Assembly (NCBI GenBank): GCA_021297985.1
Contig: JAJTGU010000048.1
Span: forward strand, 1 to 41,902
Direction of reading: 5' to 3'
DNA: 41,902 nt
Origin: Rubrivivax sp.
GTDB lineage: Bacteria > Pseudomonadota > Gammaproteobacteria > Burkholderiales > Burkholderiaceae_C
Shown here: one piece after another, positions 18,757 to 26,611 of the stretch
How positions within the stretch are numbered: the stretch's first letter is position 1
Layout of the letters: each line of letters opens with the position of its first letter
The notes under the pieces: model-generated
Told to the model about the DNA's origin: nothing
What the model saw: the letters and a program-made list of their open reading frames with translations, nothing else
The model's database searches: none
Translations under genes and position numbers: made by a program

Positions 18757-18780
18757 GAAATCGCCCCTCAGGACGATTTC
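18757..18780 (-). terminator. Probable intrinsic terminator of the 18800-19543 gene
   Basis: GAAATCG and CGATTTC form a perfect 7-bp stem with a 10-nt loop. Reading on the minus strand, the stem is followed by the T-rich TTGTTTCTG. It lies 19 nt past the stop of the hypothetical gene and about 90 nt ahead of the HD-GYP start, so it also insulates the signalling operon from read-through. Confidence 0.6.
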
Positions 18781-18799
18781 GATGGCCGGGCGGCGGCTC

Positions 18800-19543
18800 T
18801 CAGGCCTTGCTCGAAGGCCCGGCGACGGAATCGCCGCCGTCCTCGGTCCAGGTGCTCGCCGGCTGACTGGCGTTGATGCTGTCGGCGTCGCCGGCCACCA
18901 TGCGCTGGCTCTCGCGCCAGGCGGTCTCGAACAATCGCAGCACCGCCGACACCGCGCCGACCGTCGGGTCCAGCAGGGCGGTCCTCAGCATGATCCGGCC
19001 GCGGCTCGTCATCAGCACCAACGGGGTTTCGGCATCGATGCGATGACCCGTCAGGCTCGCCGCCAGTGCACCCGCAAGCCAATGCTTCATCCAGCCCTTG
19101 TGGCTGCCCAGCGCGACGTAACGCTCGCGCAGTGTGCCCATGTCGGTGCCCCCGAGCTTGGGGAACATGACGAGCCAGCGCATTTCGGGCGGGGTCTGGG
19201 TGTCGATGCGGGTCTGCACGCCCTCGACATACTGCTCGAAGACCGCGCGCTCCATCTGCTCCTGCAGGCTGCGGTTCATCACGACGACCTGCAGGTCACT
19301 GGGCAGTCCGGCCTCGATCCGGAGCCGCAGTTCCTGGCCCGGGATGTAGCTGCGTTGCGACGGCCCCCACTCCAGGCGCCAGACCACGGCATCGAATTTG
19401 CCGTCGATGACAAAGCCTTCGCCCGGCACCGAACGGCAGAGCCAGCCGCGCTGTTCAGCCCACGGGATGACCGGGCCCCATTCTTCAGCCGCTGCGGCCG
19501 ATGCGGCATTGCCGCCGAGCAAACGCTTGATGCCGTCGAGCAT
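18800..19543 (-). CDS. Conserved hypothetical protein
   Basis: 247 residues, soluble, with no signal peptide and no recognised catalytic motif. The composition is normal for a folded protein, with many tryptophans in the N-terminal half (EEWGPVIPWAEQRGWLCRS and VVWRLEWGPSQRSYIPGQE). The central part (LPSDLQVVVMNRSLQEQME, residues about 80-98) and the strand-helix pattern up to residue 225 suggest a mixed alpha/beta domain. The last 20 residues are polar and probably disordered. It is monocistronic: upstream is the tRNA-Arg region on the other strand, downstream a hairpin and the HD-GYP operon. I do not recognise the family; it resembles uncharacterised proteins I associate with Burkholderiales. 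Codon use is like the rest of the window. Confidence 0.75.
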   Translation of the reverse strand: MLDGIKRLLGGNAASAAAAEEWGPVIPWAEQRGWLCRSVPGEGFVIDGKFDAVVWRLEWGPSQRSYIPGQELRLRIEAGLPSDLQVVVMNRSLQEQMERAVFEQYVEGVQTRIDTQTPPEMRWLVMFPKLGGTDMGTLRERYVALGSHKGWMKHWLAGALAASLTGHRIDAETPLVLMTSRGRIMLRTALLDPTVGAVSAVLRLFETAWRESQRMVAGDADSINASQPASTWTEDGGDSVAGPSSKA

Positions 19544-19756
19544 GGTTGAGAGTCCGTCGAAGGCGGTTGCCTGGCGCCAACACCAGGCGCAAGGAGCCGG
19601 AATGGGTCGAAGTGTATTCGTGGGCCACGTCGAACGGCCACCAGGATCGCATCATGCTTGACGAATGCGGTCTGCCGTATCGTTCGCCTGCGGTAGATGC
19701 CAACGCCACTGAGCCCCCGGTCGTGGGCAGCGACGACAATTGGACGCGCCAAACGG

Positions 19757-19833
19757 CTGCCCGTAGCTCAACCGGATAGAGCAGCTGCCTTCTAAGCAGC
19801 AGGTCGGGGGTTCGAGTCCCTCCGGGCAGGCCA
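19757..19833 (+). tRNA. tRNA-Arg (UCU)
   Basis: A full cloverleaf of 77 nt with encoded CCA. The acceptor CTGCCCG pairs with CGGGCAG, followed by discriminator G and CCA. The D-arm is GCTC...GAGC, the anticodon stem GCTGC/GCAGC encloses loop CTTCTAA (anticodon TCT at 19791-19793), and the T-arm has GTTCGAGTC. It reads AGA codons, rare in this GC-rich genome. No partial copy of its 3' end was seen elsewhere in the window. Confidence 0.97.
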
Positions 19834-19864
19834 GTCCCCAAGGAGCCGGCGCTGACCCGCGCGG

Positions 19865-20248
19865 TCAGGCCGAGGCGGGCGCGACGATGGCGTAGGTCTT
19901 GGTCACCGCTTCCAAGACCTCGAACGAACCCTTGAATCCCGCCGGAATGAACAGCGCTTCGCCGGGTCCGGCTTCCTCAAACGACCCCTCTGGGTGGTGG
20001 ATCCGGCAGCGCCCGGCAAGCACCGTGAACAGCTCGTGCTCGCCGGCGTCCATCTCGATTCGCCAATGTCCGGGCTCGCACCGCCAGACCCCGCAATACA
20101 AGCGGCTGCCACCCAGGTCGGCGTCGACCCGGTTCCAGGTGTCGCGCCTGGGGTTGCCCTCGATTCGGCGATCCGGCCGTGGGTGGTCGGAGTCCGACGG
20201 GCCGGACATTGCCGCCGAGAGCTTCAGCAGAGGCAGGGCTTCGTTCAT
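19865..20248 (-). CDS. Cupin-domain protein (DUF861 type)
   Basis: 127 residues from the ATG at 20248. It is a small single-domain cupin of the (S)-ureidoglycine aminohydrolase-like DUF861 group. The recognisable core is LYCGVWRCEPGHWRIEMDAGEHELFTVLAGRC, followed by GPGEALFIPAGFKGSFEVLE and VTKTYAIV. DUF861 members often bind metal or simply act as small-molecule-binding beta-barrels; the enzymatic role here is unknown. The metal-ligand histidines are partly conserved: H in GEHELF is present, but the typical second-motif histidine in the pattern G-D-x-x-x-x-P-x-G-x-x-H is replaced (FKGSFE). It converges with the tRNA-Arg gene and is divergent from the DUF3237 gene with 153 nt between the two starts. 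Confidence 0.82.
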   Translation of the reverse strand: MNEALPLLKLSAAMSGPSDSDHPRPDRRIEGNPRRDTWNRVDADLGGSRLYCGVWRCEPGHWRIEMDAGEHELFTVLAGRCRIHHPEGSFEEAGPGEALFIPAGFKGSFEVLEAVTKTYAIVAPASA

Positions 20249-20401
20249 GGCGGGGCCGACTGTATCGCCAGCTCCGGAGGACCGGGACCCCAGACCCACG
20301 AGCTTCGCCTACTTCGTCGACACGCGTACCAGGGACCGCCCCTGTGGCGGCATCATTGGCTTCATCCTCAGTGCCGACCGTCGAAGGCATCCAGCGCCGC
20401 C

Positions 20402-20884
20402 ATGACAGCCTCCCTGCCCGACTTCCCACCGGCCCCGCCGCTTGTGCCGATGACGCGCATCCGCTGCGAGGTCGGCGCCCTCGTGACGCTTGGTCTGGCC
20501 AAGCACGGCGAGCGGCGTTTCGTGACGCTTGTCGGCGGCTCGGCCGCCGGGCCGGAGCTGAACGGCACGGTCGTCGAAGGCGGAGTGGACTGGCAGTTGC
20601 TTCGAGCCGACGGCGCGCTCGAGATCGCGGCGCACTACGTCATCCGCACAACCGACGACGCGCTCGTCGAGGTGCAGAGCGATGGCCTGCGCCACGGCCC
20701 GCCGGACGTGATGGAACGTCTGGCACGCGGTGAGCCCGTTCCGCGCGACGCCTACTTCTTCCGCACCGTCGTGCGCTTCACGACCGGTGCGCCGGCGTGG
20801 CAACACCTGAACAAGGTGCTCGCACTGGCCTGCGGGCAGCGCGAGGCTCGGCGAGTGCTGCTGGACCTGTACCGCATCACCTGA
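20402..20884 (+). CDS. DUF3237-family protein
   Basis: 160 residues. The sequence PLVPMTRIRCEVGALVTLG, followed by GERRFVTLVGGSAAGPELNGTV and GGVDWQLLRADGALEIAAHY, has the pattern of DUF3237, a beta-barrel family of unknown function common in proteobacteria and fungi. The C-terminal YFFRTVVRFTTGAPAWQHLN segment is also characteristic. No signal peptide or membrane segment is present. It is transcribed away from the cupin gene, so a shared control region between 20249 and 20401 is possible. There is no obvious operon partner downstream, where 365 nt are without a recognisable gene. Confidence 0.82.
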   Translation: MTASLPDFPPAPPLVPMTRIRCEVGALVTLGLAKHGERRFVTLVGGSAAGPELNGTVVEGGVDWQLLRADGALEIAAHYVIRTTDDALVEVQSDGLRHGPPDVMERLARGEPVPRDAYFFRTVVRFTTGAPAWQHLNKVLALACGQREARRVLLDLYRIT

Positions 20885-21249
20885 ACGCGGGCAGCGCCAT
20901 CGGGTGACGTCGCCAAGCCTCACGCCGCGTCGCCGGTCCGGGTGGCTGGCTCCACAAGGGTGCGCCGGGACAGACGCTCACGCCATGGCGCAAAGCCTGT
21001 GCGACCGGTGCAGGCCTTTTGCACAGGCCAGGTCGCCCGCCAGCGCCCGCCGCAAGCCCTGCTCGCCTTCGGGCGCGGCGTAGCAGTGGCGAGGCTGCGA
21101 CTCCCACCGTGCGGCCAGGTGGGCCCGCCGCCAGGCCATGGCCGGGAAGTCACGCGCGTCGTCGGGACGGGCGCGCCCAGCGCAGGGCGTCCATCGGCCA
21201 TCTGGTAATGTGGGACTCTCAGGCCTGCGCCGCCCCCGCGCCACCGACA
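20885..21249. other. Gene-poor stretch between the DUF3237 and PaiB genes
   Basis: I see no recognisable gene here. Frames are open on both strands, as expected at this GC content. One minus-strand frame across about 20978-21250 has protein-like composition near its end but no family match and no ribosome binding site. No clear promoter hexamers, tRNA or strong hairpin could be assigned. It could be a decayed gene. Confidence 0.5.
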
Positions 21250-21915
21250 ATGTACATCCCCGCCCACTTCGCCGTCACCGATCCCGCGACACTGCATCGC
21301 ATCATCCGGCAGCACCCGCTGGGCGCGCTGGTGACGCCGGGTGAGTCGGGGTTCGACGCCGATCACATCCCCTTTGAATTCGACCCTGGCACTGGCCCCT
21401 TGGGCTTGCTCACCGGCCACGTGGCGCGTGCCAACGACATCTGGCAGCGTTGTCCCAGCGGCACCGCGGTGATGGTGATGTTCCGCGGCGCCGAGGCCTT
21501 CGTTTCACCCAACTGGTACCCCAGCAAGCACGAGGCGCACCGCCAGGTGCCGACCTGGAACTACGAGGTCGTGCATGCCCACGGCACGCTCACGGTCCGC
21601 GACGACGAGCGCTTCGTGCGCGGCCTGGTGGCCCGACTCACCCGCCACCACGAGGCCGCTGAGCCGAAACCGTGGAAGATGTCGGACTCCGCACCCGACT
21701 ACATCGACACGATGCTGCGCAACATCGTCGGCATCGAGGTTGCGATCACGTCGCTGGTGGGCAAGTCCAAACTCAGCCAGAACAAGGAACCGCGCGACCG
21801 GCTGAGCGCCGCCGATATGCTGGCCACGCGGGGACATGATGAACTGGCGGAGGCGATGCGCGCATCACTCCCTCGCAAGACCGACCAACCCCAAGGAGGA
21901 TCGCGAGGGTCCTGA
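21250..21915 (+). CDS. PaiB-type FMN-binding regulator/flavoprotein
   Basis: 221 residues. The start MYIPAHFAVTDPATLHRIIRQHPLG is characteristic of the PaiB family (FMN-binding split-barrel proteins), with GFDADHIPFEFDPG, GHVARANDIWQ, the FMN-region AEAFVSPNWYPSKHEAHRQVPTWNYEVVHAHG, and a C-terminal motif GIEVAITSLVGKSKLSQNK that is nearly invariant in the family. The Bacillus member was described as a negative regulator of sporulation and degradative enzymes. No DNA-binding motif is visible, so regulation may be indirect; pyridoxamine-oxidase-like flavin chemistry is the structural expectation. It is a single gene converging on the beta-glucuronidase gene with 69 nt between stops. Confidence 0.93.
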   Translation: MYIPAHFAVTDPATLHRIIRQHPLGALVTPGESGFDADHIPFEFDPGTGPLGLLTGHVARANDIWQRCPSGTAVMVMFRGAEAFVSPNWYPSKHEAHRQVPTWNYEVVHAHGTLTVRDDERFVRGLVARLTRHHEAAEPKPWKMSDSAPDYIDTMLRNIVGIEVAITSLVGKSKLSQNKEPRDRLSAADMLATRGHDELAEAMRASLPRKTDQPQGGSRGS

Positions 21916-21984
21916 CCGTCGCGGGGCGAAGGCGGCTTGTCCGCTTCAGAAACGGCCATGCTCGACGTGGCGAGCACGCGTGGC

Positions 21985-23757
21985 TCAGTCGCCCCGCCAC
22001 AGCGCGCGCAGGCGCCACGCGGCCATCTTGGGGTCGCGCGTGCGGGTGAACACGCCCTTGTGGTTGAACTGAACACGGCGGTGGTGCTGCGCGGTGCGGA
22101 AGTCGGCAAAGTTCCAGACCTGGCCGCCGATGCAGGCTGGTTCGGCGCTGAGCACGCGCCAATAGGCGGCGATGAAGTCGGCCTGGTACTCCTCGGTAAA
22201 CAGCTGGTCGCCGCTGGCGTGCATGCCGGGTATGGCGTCGGCGCCGAACTCCGTCAGCAGCATCGGCTTGCCAAAACGCTCGGCCAGCACGCGCAACTCG
22301 GTCGCCAGGGCAGCGGCAGCGCGGCCGAGCTGGCCGGGCATGTCGTACCAGCCGTGGTAGCGGTTGAGCGAGAGGAAGTCGCAGTGGCCGAACACCGGGT
22401 CGTCAAGGCCGTTGCGGCCGACGTTGGCAGCCGTCATGGGCCTTGAGGGATCAAGGTCGCGGGCCTGCGCGAACAGCGCGTCGAAGTACGGCCCGGCACG
22501 CTCTTGGTACTCGGCTTCGGCCAGGTAGCCGGGTTCGTTGGTCAGGCTCCAGGCGATGACGCAGGCGTGGTGGCCGTCGCGCGCGATCTGGCGCCGCACG
22601 AGCCCCTGGTGATCGGCCAGCGTGGCCGCCGTCGTGCGGCGGAAGTCGAGGTTGACGGAAGCGATCTCGCTGATCACGAGCACGCCGCGGCGGTCGGCCT
22701 CGTCGAGTGTTTCCTCCGCGTAGGGGTAGTGCGAGGTGCGCAGGCTGTTGGCGCCCATCCAGCGCAGCAGCTCGAAGTCCTTGACGCGCAGCGCCGCACA
22801 GCTGCCTTTGCCCAGCACCGGGAAGTCCTCGTGCATGCCGAAGCCGCGCAAAAGCAGCGGCAGTCCATTGAGCAGCAGTTGCGTGCCTTGCACCTGCACC
22901 CGGCGAAATCCCACCTGCAGCCGGTACTCGTCGAGCAGAGTCTGGCCGTCGTGGATCGACAGCTCCAAGGTGTGCAGCACCGGCGACTCGGGCGACCAGG
23001 CCCGGGCCTCGGTCACTTCCAACGTGAACGACAGCCCGGCGCCGACCTCGACTGCACCTTCGAATTGCGCCAGCATCACGCCCTGCGCCGACCAGACACG
23101 TGCCCGCAGCGTCGCGGCTGCGCCAGCCTGCACCTGCACATCGAGCCGCCCGCTGCGTTGCGTGGGCTCGTAGTCGCTGCGCACTTGAACCTGACGCAGG
23201 CCGCCCGGCGGCTCGGCACACAGGCACACGCCGCGATGCAATCCCAGGTACGGAAAGAAGTCGTAGCGCACGGCGGGGAAGATCTCGTCGCGCGGGCGCC
23301 GTTCGGCGATGTAGTCCTCGGCACGGATGCCCGGTAGCGGGTGCTGCTCCGGCAGCCGGCCGTCGAGCCGCACGACCAGCGTGAACGACGCACCGGGCTG
23401 GAACGGCGCCACGTGCTCGAAGGGCAGGAACGGCGCCGCCTCACGACCCAGGTGCCGGCCGTCAAGCCACACATCGGCCAGCAGGTCGGCGCTGCCGAAG
23501 TGCAGACGCAGGCGACGGCCAGCCCAGCGGCGCGGCACCTGGCCGCGCCACATCAGCCAGGTGGCGCCGATGTGGTCGCGAAGGCCGCGCTCGGCCAGCT
23601 GTTCGTTGACGCTGCCGGGCATCGCCACCCAGGCCTCGGGCTCGAAGCCGCGGTGCCAGCCCAAGGCCTCGCCTTCGTCGGCCAGGTCGGCACGGTGGGC
23701 CCACAGGCCGTCGAGGGCGATGAACTCGCGGCAGTCGTTCTGTTGCGGTCTCAGCAT
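21985..23757 (-). CDS. uidA: Beta-glucuronidase (GH2), cytosolic
   Basis: 590 residues, close to E. coli GusA/UidA (603). GH2 architecture in order: jelly-roll sugar-binding domain (about 10-180), immunoglobulin-like domain (185-285) and TIM barrel (290-590). The acid/base is E408 in SLTNEPGYL and the nucleophile E503 in LTEFGADAIPG. Near the C-terminus, N565-x-K567 in NHKGVFTRTRDPK matches the NxK motif that recognises the glucuronate carboxylate, which separates true glucuronidases from galactosidases. There is no signal peptide, so glucuronides must be imported first; a family transporter (UidB-like) is not in the window. It is divergent from the double ABC ATPase gene, with the start codons 96 nt apart, so shared control is possible, although the ATPase family fits peptides better. 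Confidence 0.93.
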   Translation of the reverse strand: MLRPQQNDCREFIALDGLWAHRADLADEGEALGWHRGFEPEAWVAMPGSVNEQLAERGLRDHIGATWLMWRGQVPRRWAGRRLRLHFGSADLLADVWLDGRHLGREAAPFLPFEHVAPFQPGASFTLVVRLDGRLPEQHPLPGIRAEDYIAERRPRDEIFPAVRYDFFPYLGLHRGVCLCAEPPGGLRQVQVRSDYEPTQRSGRLDVQVQAGAAATLRARVWSAQGVMLAQFEGAVEVGAGLSFTLEVTEARAWSPESPVLHTLELSIHDGQTLLDEYRLQVGFRRVQVQGTQLLLNGLPLLLRGFGMHEDFPVLGKGSCAALRVKDFELLRWMGANSLRTSHYPYAEETLDEADRRGVLVISEIASVNLDFRRTTAATLADHQGLVRRQIARDGHHACVIAWSLTNEPGYLAEAEYQERAGPYFDALFAQARDLDPSRPMTAANVGRNGLDDPVFGHCDFLSLNRYHGWYDMPGQLGRAAAALATELRVLAERFGKPMLLTEFGADAIPGMHASGDQLFTEEYQADFIAAYWRVLSAEPACIGGQVWNFADFRTAQHHRRVQFNHKGVFTRTRDPKMAAWRLRALWRGD

Positions 23758-23853
23758 AGTCCCAGGGGATTCAGCCGAGCGTGATGCCACGCTCGCGGGC
23801 CTGATCATCGCGACACGACATCGGCGCCGGCCGCCGGCCCACCGCTGCTGCAG

Positions 23854-25554
23854 GTGCGCGATCTGCAGGTGTGTTTTGCCTCGCGCAGCGGCACGCCGGT
23901 GCCTGTGGTGCGCGGCGTCAGCTTCGATCTGCATGCCGGCCGCACGCTGTGCCTGGTGGGCGAGTCGGGTTCGGGCAAGAGCGTCAGCGCGCGCGCCATC
24001 CTGCAGCTGATCGACGCACCGGGCCGCATCAACGGCGGCGAGATCGTCTATCAGCGGGCCGACGGCCAGGCCGTCGACATCGCGAAGCTGGACGCCCGCG
24101 GCCGCGACATCCGCCGGCTGCGCGGTGCCGAGATCGCGATGATCTTCCAGGAGCCGATGACCAGCCTGTCGCCGGTGCACACCATCGGCGCGCAGATCGT
24201 CGAGGCGATCCGGCTTCACCAGCCATTGTCCAAGGCGGATGCGCGCGCACAGGCCATCGAACTGCTGCGCCAGGTCGAGATCCGCGAGCCCGAGCGCGCC
24301 ATCGACCGCTACACCTTCGAGTACAGCGGCGGCATGCGCCAGCGCGCGATGATCGCCATGGCCCTGGCCTGCAACCCGCGCGTGCTGATCGCCGACGAGC
24401 CGACGACTGCGCTGGACGTCACCACGCAAGCCGAGATCCTGGCGCTGATGCGCCGACTGCAGCAAAGCCACGGCATGGCGGTGCTGTTCATCACGCACGA
24501 CATGGGCGTGGTGGCGCACATCGCCGACGAGGTGGCGGTCATGCACCACGGCGTGCTCGTCGAAAAGGGGCCGGTGGAGCAGGTCTTCAAGGCCCCGCAG
24601 GCCGCCTACAGCCGCCGGCTCATCGGCTCGGTCTTGCAGCTGGAACAGGCAGCCACCGCGCCGCGCCCCGTGCCGGAGGGCGCCGTGCCGCTCTTGCAGG
24701 TGCAGGGCCTGTCCAAGATCTACCGCAGCGAACGCACGCACTGGTTCAAGCGCGAGGTGACGGAGCACCGCGCTGTCAACCGCGTGAACCTGACGCTGTA
24801 CGAAGGTCAGACCCTGGGCATCGTCGGCGAGTCGGGCTCGGGCAAGACAACGCTCGGCCGGGCGATGCTGCGGCTGATCGAGCCCGACGAGGGCGAGATC
24901 CTCTGGCTGCAGCGAGACGGCACGCGCGTGCCGCTGCGCAGTCTCGACAAGGCCGCCATGCGCCACGCCTGGCGGGAGATGCGCATCGTGTTCCAGGACC
25001 CGTATTCGTCGCTCAACCCCCGCATGACCGTGGGCCAGATCGTCGCCGAGCCGCTGCGCGTGAACCGCGTGCTGAGTGGCGCCGCGTTGGATCGGCGGGT
25101 GGCCGAACTGCTGGAGCAGGTGGGCCTGCAGGCGAGCGCGGCCGAGCGTTATCCGCACGCGTTTTCGGGCGGGCAGCGTCAGCGCATCGGCATCGCGCGG
25201 GCCTTGGCCCTGAACCCCAGGCTGATCCTTGCCGACGAGGCCACATCGGCACTGGACGTGAGCCTTCGGGCGCAGGTGCTGGACCTGATGCTCGAGCTGC
25301 GCCAGCGGCTGAACCTGAGCTTCGTCTTCATCAGCCACGACATCGCCGTCATCCGCTACTTCTGCGATCGCGTGGCCGTGATGCACCGTGGCGAGCTGGT
25401 CGAAGAGGGACCCACGCTGGCCGTGACCGAGTGTCCGCAGCACCCGTACACGCAACGGCTCCTGTCTGCCGTCCTGCGGCCCGACCCCGGTGCCAGGTTC
25501 AGCGTTGCCGAGTCGGCAACGCTTGCTGCAGGCCACGGCCCTCCGAGCGGATGA
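23854..25554 (+). CDS. Fused double ATP-binding protein of a Dpp/Opp/Gsi-type ABC transporter
   Basis: 566 residues as annotated from GTG at 23854. Two complete nucleotide-binding domains (DppD-like then DppF-like) are in one chain, as in GsiA/YejF. Domain 1 has Walker A GESGSGKS (about 37-44), signature YSGGMRQR and Walker [13 protein letters not shown]. Domain 2 has [17 protein letters not shown] and [12 protein letters not shown], and ends with the oligopeptide-type [15 protein letters not shown]. The start is uncertain: the frame is open back to 23785 and that stretch encodes [12 protein letters not shown], which reads like the true N-terminus, but it contains no ATG, GTG or TTG. No permease or binding-protein gene is adjacent, so this is an orphan ATPase or the remnant of a larger operon. 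Substrates of the family are di/oligopeptides or glutathione. Confidence 0.88.
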   Translation: MRDLQVCFASRSGTPVPVVRGVSFDLHAGRTLCLVGESGSGKSVSARAILQLIDAPGRINGGEIVYQRADGQAVDIAKLDARGRDIRRLRGAEIAMIFQEPMTSLSPVHTIGAQIVEAIRLHQPLSKADARAQAIELLRQVEIREPERAIDRYTFEYSGGMRQRAMIAMALACNPRVLIADEPTTALDVTTQAEILALMRRLQQSHGMAVLFITHDMGVVAHIADEVAVMHHGVLVEKGPVEQVFKAPQAAYSRRLIGSVLQLEQAATAPRPVPEGAVPLLQVQGLSKIYRSERTHWFKREVTEHRAVNRVNLTLYEGQTLGIVGESGSGKTTLGRAMLRLIEPDEGEILWLQRDGTRVPLRSLDKAAMRHAWREMRIVFQDPYSSLNPRMTVGQIVAEPLRVNRVLSGAALDRRVAELLEQVGLQASAAERYPHAFSGGQRQRIGIARALALNPRLILADEATSALDVSLRAQVLDLMLELRQRLNLSFVFISHDIAVIRYFCDRVAVMHRGELVEEGPTLAVTECPQHPYTQRLLSAVLRPDPGARFSVAESATLAAGHGPPSG

Positions 25555-25569
25555 CCTCGACCCAACGCA

Positions 25570-25649
25570 CCAACGACAACGGCCCCTCACCTTGCGATGA
25601 GGGGCCGCTGGAGGGCGGTGCCCGGAGTCAGATGGGGTGGCTGATGGGA
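25570..25649 (-). repeat. Partial copy of tRNA-His 3' end plus terminator (att-like, left)
   Basis: Positions 25570-25607 are identical over 38 nt to 33773-33810, and 25633-25649 (TGGGGTGGCTGATGGGA) is identical to 33837-33853, the last 17 nt of the tRNA-His gene including CCA. The 25-26 nt between these blocks are similar but diverged. Right of 25649 the match stops in the T-arm, so no complete tRNA is here. This is the geometry of a tRNA-type attachment site left by site-specific integration, or a decayed duplicate. Confidence 0.8.
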
Positions 25650-25848
25650 TACAAAATGGCGACCTAAGCTCTTGATTTCATTGGAGAAACTCAGGAGACA
25701 GTATGCGCTGCTCCCCTTTCCGTTCCCCCAACCCGTGTGGGCCGTCATGAGACCGCGAACAGTGGCATTCTGCGGCGCCCACTGCCGATTGCAAGGCCCT
25801 CGCACATGCAACTACCTACTGCGTCCCGCCAACATGCCGCCTCATTGC

Positions 25849-25877
25849 TTGGCAGATGCATGGGTGGCATATACTAT
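25849..25877 (+). promoter_or_regulatory. Predicted sigma70 promoter of vapBC
   Basis: TTGGCA (25849-25854), a 17-nt spacer, then TACTAT (25872-25877), 25 nt ahead of the vapB start. The -10 region is embedded in the AT-rich, imperfectly symmetric GCATATACTATCGCCATAT. VapB/VapBC complexes usually bind such sites to repress their own operon, so autorepression here is likely but inferred. Confidence 0.6.
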
Positions 25878-25902
25878 CGCCATATCCCAGCCATTGCCCC
25901 CC

Positions 25903-26136
25903 ATGAGCATCACGTCCGTCTTCACCAACAACCGCTCGCAGGCCGTGCGCCTGCCCGCCGATGTGCGCCTGCCCGAAGGCGTGAAGAAGGTTCAGGTGCG
26001 AGCCCGAGGTGTTGACCGCATCATCTCCCCGGTAGGCCACACCTGGGACGAGTTCTTCCTGAACGGGCCCACGGCATCCGACGATTTCATGGTCGAGCGC
26101 GCCTCGCAGCAACAGCCCGAACGCGAAGCGCTCTGA
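25903..26136 (+). CDS. vapB: VapB-type antitoxin
   Basis: 77 residues. The N-terminal part, [22 protein letters not shown], is the AbrB/SpoVT-like swapped-hairpin DNA-binding domain typical of VapB, and [17 protein letters not shown] completes it. The C-terminal 30 residues ([20 protein letters not shown]) are the flexible tail that neutralises VapC by inserting into its active site. It lies 13 nt before vapC, the standard antitoxin-first order. The protein is predicted to autoregulate the operon from the promoter just upstream. Placement immediately inside the left att-like repeat is consistent with a stabilisation role for the surrounding element. Confidence 0.93.
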   Translation: MSITSVFTNNRSQAVRLPADVRLPEGVKKVQVRARGVDRIISPVGHTWDEFFLNGPTASDDFMVERASQQQPEREAL

Positions 26137-26149
26137 CTGGACGTGCGCG

Positions 26150-26560
26150 ATGTTGAAGTACCTGCTCGACACCAACATCGTCATCTATGTCATCAAGCGG
26201 CGGCCGATCGAGGTGATGGGCGTCTTCAACGAGAACGCCGGCCGCATGGCGATTTCCGCCATCACCCTGAGCGAGCTTTTCCATGGCGCCGAGAGAAGTG
26301 CCAAGGTCGCGCAGAACCTGGCAGTAATCGAGGAATTCGCCAGCCTGCTCGACGTGCTGCCCTACACCGCCAAGGCCTCGCAGCACTATGGCGCCATCCG
26401 CAGCGCACTCGAGAAGGTGGGCCGGACAATCGGCGTGAACGACCTGCATATCGCCGCTCATGCGCGCAGCGAGGGACTGACGCTGGTGACGAACAACCTC
26501 GGCGAATTTCAGCGCGTGCCAGGTCTGCTGCTGGAGAACTGGGTCGCCAACCTGCGGTGA
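26150..26560 (+). CDS. vapC: VapC-type PIN-domain RNase toxin
   Basis: 136 residues, a complete PIN domain. Acidic metal-binding residues are D7 (LLDTNIVIY), E42 (LSELFHGAE) and D98 (GVNDLHIAAHA), and the C-terminal VTNNLGEFQRVPGL is the standard VapC ending. VapC toxins are Mg2+-dependent ribonucleases; those of this subfamily (VapC in Shigella/Salmonella) cut initiator tRNA in the anticodon loop, and this protein shares the overall motif layout, but its target is not proven by sequence. It follows vapB by 13 nt. All key residues are intact, so the module is likely functional. It converges with tctA, 51 nt between ends. Confidence 0.94.
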   Translation: MLKYLLDTNIVIYVIKRRPIEVMGVFNENAGRMAISAITLSELFHGAERSAKVAQNLAVIEEFASLLDVLPYTAKASQHYGAIRSALEKVGRTIGVNDLHIAAHARSEGLTLVTNNLGEFQRVPGLLLENWVANLR

Positions 26561-26611
26561 CGCGGACGCCGCACAGACCGCAGACGACGCCGTCGTTTCC
26601 AGTGGCGCGGC

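Larger units (their letters stand above)
25555..25902. other. Left island boundary region: att-like remnant, AT-richer DNA and vapBC promoter
   Basis: No gene is recognisable in these 348 nt. They contain, left to right, a copy of the tRNA-His terminator hairpin (25570-25607), a 17-nt copy of the tRNA-His 3' end (25633-25649), a stretch of visibly lower GC than the neighbours (about 25650-25900) and the vapBC promoter. The change in composition begins right after the tRNA fragment, as expected at an insertion boundary. Confidence 0.7.

Noticed and set aside
19757-19833. tRNA-Arg considered as an island attachment site
   Set aside because: No second copy of its 3' end is visible in the window and the flanking genes have normal composition.
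20978-21250. A minus-strand frame with partly protein-like composition between the DUF3237 and PaiB genes
   Set aside because: No family match, no ribosome binding site, and it runs into the PaiB start region; left as unassigned.
21985-25590. A continuous minus-strand frame of about 1200 codons, suggesting a giant protein
   Set aside because: Codons upstream of 23757 are antisense to the ABC ATPase and show His/Gln/Arg-rich shadow composition; the GH2 protein begins at MLRPQQNDC with full family length.
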